64,000 nucleotides of DNA from Streptomyces sp. BHT-5-2. GTDB lineage: Bacteria > Actinomycetota > Actinomycetes > Streptomycetales > Streptomycetaceae. Under the pieces are notes generated by a model, which worked only from the letters and a program-made list of their open reading frames with translations, did not search any database and was not told where the DNA came from. A program made the translations under genes and the position numbers. This document shows, one piece after another, positions 62,124 to 64,000 of this stretch (positions are counted from its first letter, which is position 1; each line of letters starts with the position of its first letter). The stretch lies in the NCBI RefSeq assembly GCF_019774615.1, contig NZ_CP081497.1, forward strand, positions 496,001 to 560,000, given 5' to 3'.

Positions 62124-62835
62124 AGATTCGGGTACGAGTACGAGTACGGGGACAGCTGCGGGTACGGATGGAGGCGCCGACCGGAAAAGGAGCACGGCGG
62201 TGGGGGCGGCGGGGCATGCGGATCTGGACCTGCTGCGGCGGCTCGACGCCCGCGCGGTGCGCAGTAGCGTGGCGCTGGTGGAACGGCTCGACGCCGGGGA
62301 CCTCGGCCGGCCCACGCCCTGCGCGGGCTGGGATCTGGCCGCCCTGCTCGGTCATCTGACGGCCCAGCACCGCGGGTTCGCGGCCGCCGCGCTCGGGCAC
62401 GGGCAGGACCTGGCGCACTGGGCGGTCCGGCCGGTCGGCGGCGACGTCCCGGCCGTGGTGGCCGACCACCGCGCCGCCGCCGACGAGGTGATCGCGGCCT
62501 TCACGGCCGTGGACGCCCCCGACCGCCCCTTCGCCCTCCCGGAGTTCACGACCGAGCGGACTGTTCCCGCGATCCAGGCCATCGGCTTCCACCTGATCGA
62601 CTACGTCGTCCACGCCTGGGACCTCGCCCGCACGCTGGGCCTGTCCTACGACCCGGACCCCGAACTCCTCGACGCGGCGCTGCCGATCGCCCTGGCCGTC
62701 CCCGACGGCGCGGCCCGGCGCGCCCCCGGCAGCTCCTTCCGGCCCGGCCTGCCGGTGGCCGAGGGTGCCGGGTCGCTGGACCGGATCCTGGCGATGCTGG
62801 GTCGTGCGCCGGACTGGCGGGCGCCGGCACGCTGA
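62116..62835 (+). CDS. TIGR03086-type (DinB-like, maleylpyruvate isomerase N-terminal) metal-binding protein
   Basis: 239 residues. After a Ser/Thr/Gly low-complexity N terminus (GTSTSTGTAAGTDGG), a four-helix bundle starts at about 35 (LDLLRRLDARAVRSSVALVE). The family motifs are TPCAGWDLAALLGHLTAQHR, with metal-binding His, and IGFHLIDYVVHAWDLARTLG, with the other His residues. These proteins are often mycothiol-dependent enzymes in actinobacteria. The leaderless promoter supports the ATG at 62116; a GTG later would trim the disordered part. It is divergent from the MarR regulator. Confidence 0.83.
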   Translation: MHIDSGTSTSTGTAAGTDGGADRKRSTAVGAAGHADLDLLRRLDARAVRSSVALVERLDAGDLGRPTPCAGWDLAALLGHLTAQHRGFAAAALGHGQDLAHWAVRPVGGDVPAVVADHRAAADEVIAAFTAVDAPDRPFALPEFTTERTVPAIQAIGFHLIDYVVHAWDLARTLGLSYDPDPELLDAALPIALAVPDGAARRAPGSSFRPGLPVAEGAGSLDRILAMLGRAPDWRAPAR

Positions 62836-62936
62836 TGCCGCGGGAGCGGCGCCGGTGTGCCGCCGGAGCCCGTGCGGCCGTGGAGGAGTGGCGCGCGCAG
62901 GCCGGCGGCCTCGCCGGCAGCTGACGGCGGGATTGT

Positions 62937-63325
62937 GGTCCGCTGCGCGGGGCTGTTGGGTGCGGTGACGGGCCTGCGGGGGTGGTGTGTCGGACTGCTG
63001 CGCTTTACGTCCGACACACCACCCCCTCCGGCCCGTCCCCTCCCGTGAGTGGTCATAAAGACGGTGGGTGGGGGCTGAGCCGGCTGGTCCGCCCACGGTC
63101 GCTTGTTGAGGGCTGACGGTCACCCGTTGAGGGACGGCCGCCCCTCAGTCCAGAGCCCGCAGGAGCCCAGCAACCGTTGCCCCGTCTATGGGTTTTCATG
63201 ACCACCCACGGGAGGTGACGGGCCTCCGGGGCAGGGGGTGTGTCCGGACTGCTGCGCTTTACGTCCGGACACACCCCCTGCCCCGGAGGCCCGTCACCGC
63301 ACCCAACAGCCCCGCGCAGCGGACC
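62937..63325. repeat. Large imperfect palindrome: two inverted copies of a hairpin element
   Basis: A 38-bp sequence at 62937-62974 recurs exactly inverted at 63288-63325. Inside, hairpin A (stem 62967-62995 with 63009-63037, two mismatches) and hairpin B (perfect 35-bp stem, 63215-63249 with 63263-63297) have an identical 13-nt loop, TGCTGCGCTTTAC. CCTCCCGTGAGTGGTCAT near 63040 also recurs inverted near 63200 with one change. The middle (about 63060-63190) shows no gene. Confidence 0.85.
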
Positions 63326-63430
63326 GGCCCTGCGCAGCGGACCAACAACGCCCGCGAAGCGGGCCGGAAACGCCCCGCGCAGCGGACCGGCCCCGCGCAG
63401 CGGAACGGCAACGCCCGCGAAGCGGGGGGG
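63311..63430. repeat. 63-bp tandem repeat, about two copies
   Basis: Units begin CCCGCGCAGCGGACCGGCCC at 63311 and 63374. Each includes a second GCGCAGCGGA and CGCCCGCGAAGCGGG. The right unit runs into a G tract. The GCGAAGCGGG/GCGCAGCGGA motifs are G/C-rich short repeats rather than coding. Confidence 0.75.
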
Positions 63431-63449
63431 GGTGCCCCTATGGGTTTCG

Positions 63450-64000
63450 TCAACCCGTGGGGGCTGGTTGGGGTTGGTAGAAGGTGCCGTCGCGGAGCAT
63501 GGCGAAGAGCACGTCGGCTCGTCGTCTGGCGAGGCAGAGGAGGGCTTGGGTGTGGTGTTTTCCCTGGGCGATCTTCTTGTCGTAGTAGGCCCTGGAGACG
63601 GGGTCGGCCAGGGCGGCGAACGCGGAGAGGAAGAAGGCGCGTTTGAGCTGTTTGTTTCCTCTGCGCGATGGCTGTTCGCCGCGGATGGAGGACCCGGAAC
63701 TGCGGGTTGCCGGGGCGAGGCCGGCGTAGGCGGCGAGGTGGGCGGCGCTGGGGAAGCTGCTGGCGTCGCCGATGTCGATGAGGATGCGTGCTCCGGTCCT
63801 GACGCCGATCCCCGGCATGGACGTCAGGACCTTGGAAAGAGGGTGAGCCTCCAGCAGTTCCTCGATCCTTGTGGCGAGGAGTTTGCGCTGGTCAAGTACC
63901 GACTGGAGCGAGCTGGCGAGGCTGGGGACGATCAATGCGGCCGCGGCCGTGCCTGGCACGACCACTGTCTGCTCGTCCAGGGCGGTGAAGATGTCATCGA
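63450..64000 (-). mobile_element. IS110-family insertion sequence transposase, C-terminal part (runs out of window)
   Basis: The frame is open to the window end, reading DDIFTALDEQTVVVPGTAAA and onward. The Transposase_20 (IS116/IS110/IS902) domain shows VLTSMPGIGVRTGARILIDI, AYAGLAPATRSSGSSIRGEQ, the conserved RRGNKQLKRAFFLSAFAAL and ARRRADVLFAMLRDGTFY. The catalytic Ser of the family lies in this region (RSSGSSIRG). Stop at 63450. IS110 elements use a DEDD/Ser recombinase, lack long terminal inverted repeats and carry a non-coding bridge RNA. The N-terminal RuvC-like half lies beyond 64000, so intactness cannot be judged. Confidence 0.9.

Noticed and set aside
62835..62925. 30-codon open frame after the TIGR03086-type gene
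   Set aside because: Starts within the preceding stop but has no ribosome site and only Arg/Ala composition.
63311..63430. Possible CRISPR array
   Set aside because: Only about two direct copies, with no unique spacers of even length and no cas genes.

Overview
This 64-kb window is typical Streptomyces chromosome. It has very high GC with third-position bias (hence long antisense shadow frames), lipid II amidation genes, actinobacterial-type [NiFe]-hydrogenase genes, a gamma-butyrolactone synthase/receptor pair, several RsbU-type phosphatases and many leaderless starts. I cannot name the species.

Layout. 1-4.5 kb holds housekeeping genes: the end of a CtaG-type membrane protein, ATP-dependent phosphofructokinase, the murT-gatD lipid II amidation operon and peptide deformylase. 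4.5-7.7 kb holds a TetR regulator divergent from an acyl-CoA dehydrogenase with two palindromes between them, plus two small proteins. 8.2-11.2 kb is glyoxylate salvage (glyoxylate carboligase, tartronate semialdehyde reductase). 11.2-15.2 kb has a cytochrome P450, a small protein, and an Ada/AlkA fusion overlapped with an O6-alkylguanine-DNA methyltransferase.

15.1-22 kb is the accessory-looking part. An SDR reductase and an AfsA-like synthase diverge from an ArpA-like receptor, with a recognisable autoregulatory element between them. Then comes an MFS exporter fused to three Cna-B-like domains, and a deletion scar where a divergent gntR/leuA pair has lost both 5' ends. A triple GTTAG repeat precedes a DUF4232 lipoprotein.

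23.4-36.6 kb is one long co-directional run for a group 1h (formerly group 5) high-affinity [NiFe]-hydrogenase: small and large subunits, a NifU-like protein, three poorly characterised proteins, a maturation protease, a 33-residue membrane peptide and hypABFCDE. Most genes overlap by 4 bases (ATGA/GTGA), so the uncharacterised members are very probably co-translated hydrogenase factors. This is the most system-like part of the window.

36.7-52.5 kb is mixed: an AraC regulator, a secreted lipase, a GH19 chitinase with a DasR-like site, a Dyp peroxidase, small proteins, an ArsR/MFS divergent pair, an APC permease, a SpoIIE phosphatase, a MASE1 protein, a LigC/PolDom end-joining pair, a His/Gly-rich secreted protein and an acyl-CoA synthetase. 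52.8-62.8 kb adds two large multidomain phosphatases, another APC permease, an MFS transporter, and a MarR regulator divergent from a TIGR03086-type protein. The window ends in a structured non-coding stretch (inverted 38-bp repeats, two hairpins with an identical 13-nt loop, a 63-bp tandem repeat) next to a partial IS110-family transposase. I saw no tRNA, rRNA, CRISPR array or known riboswitch.
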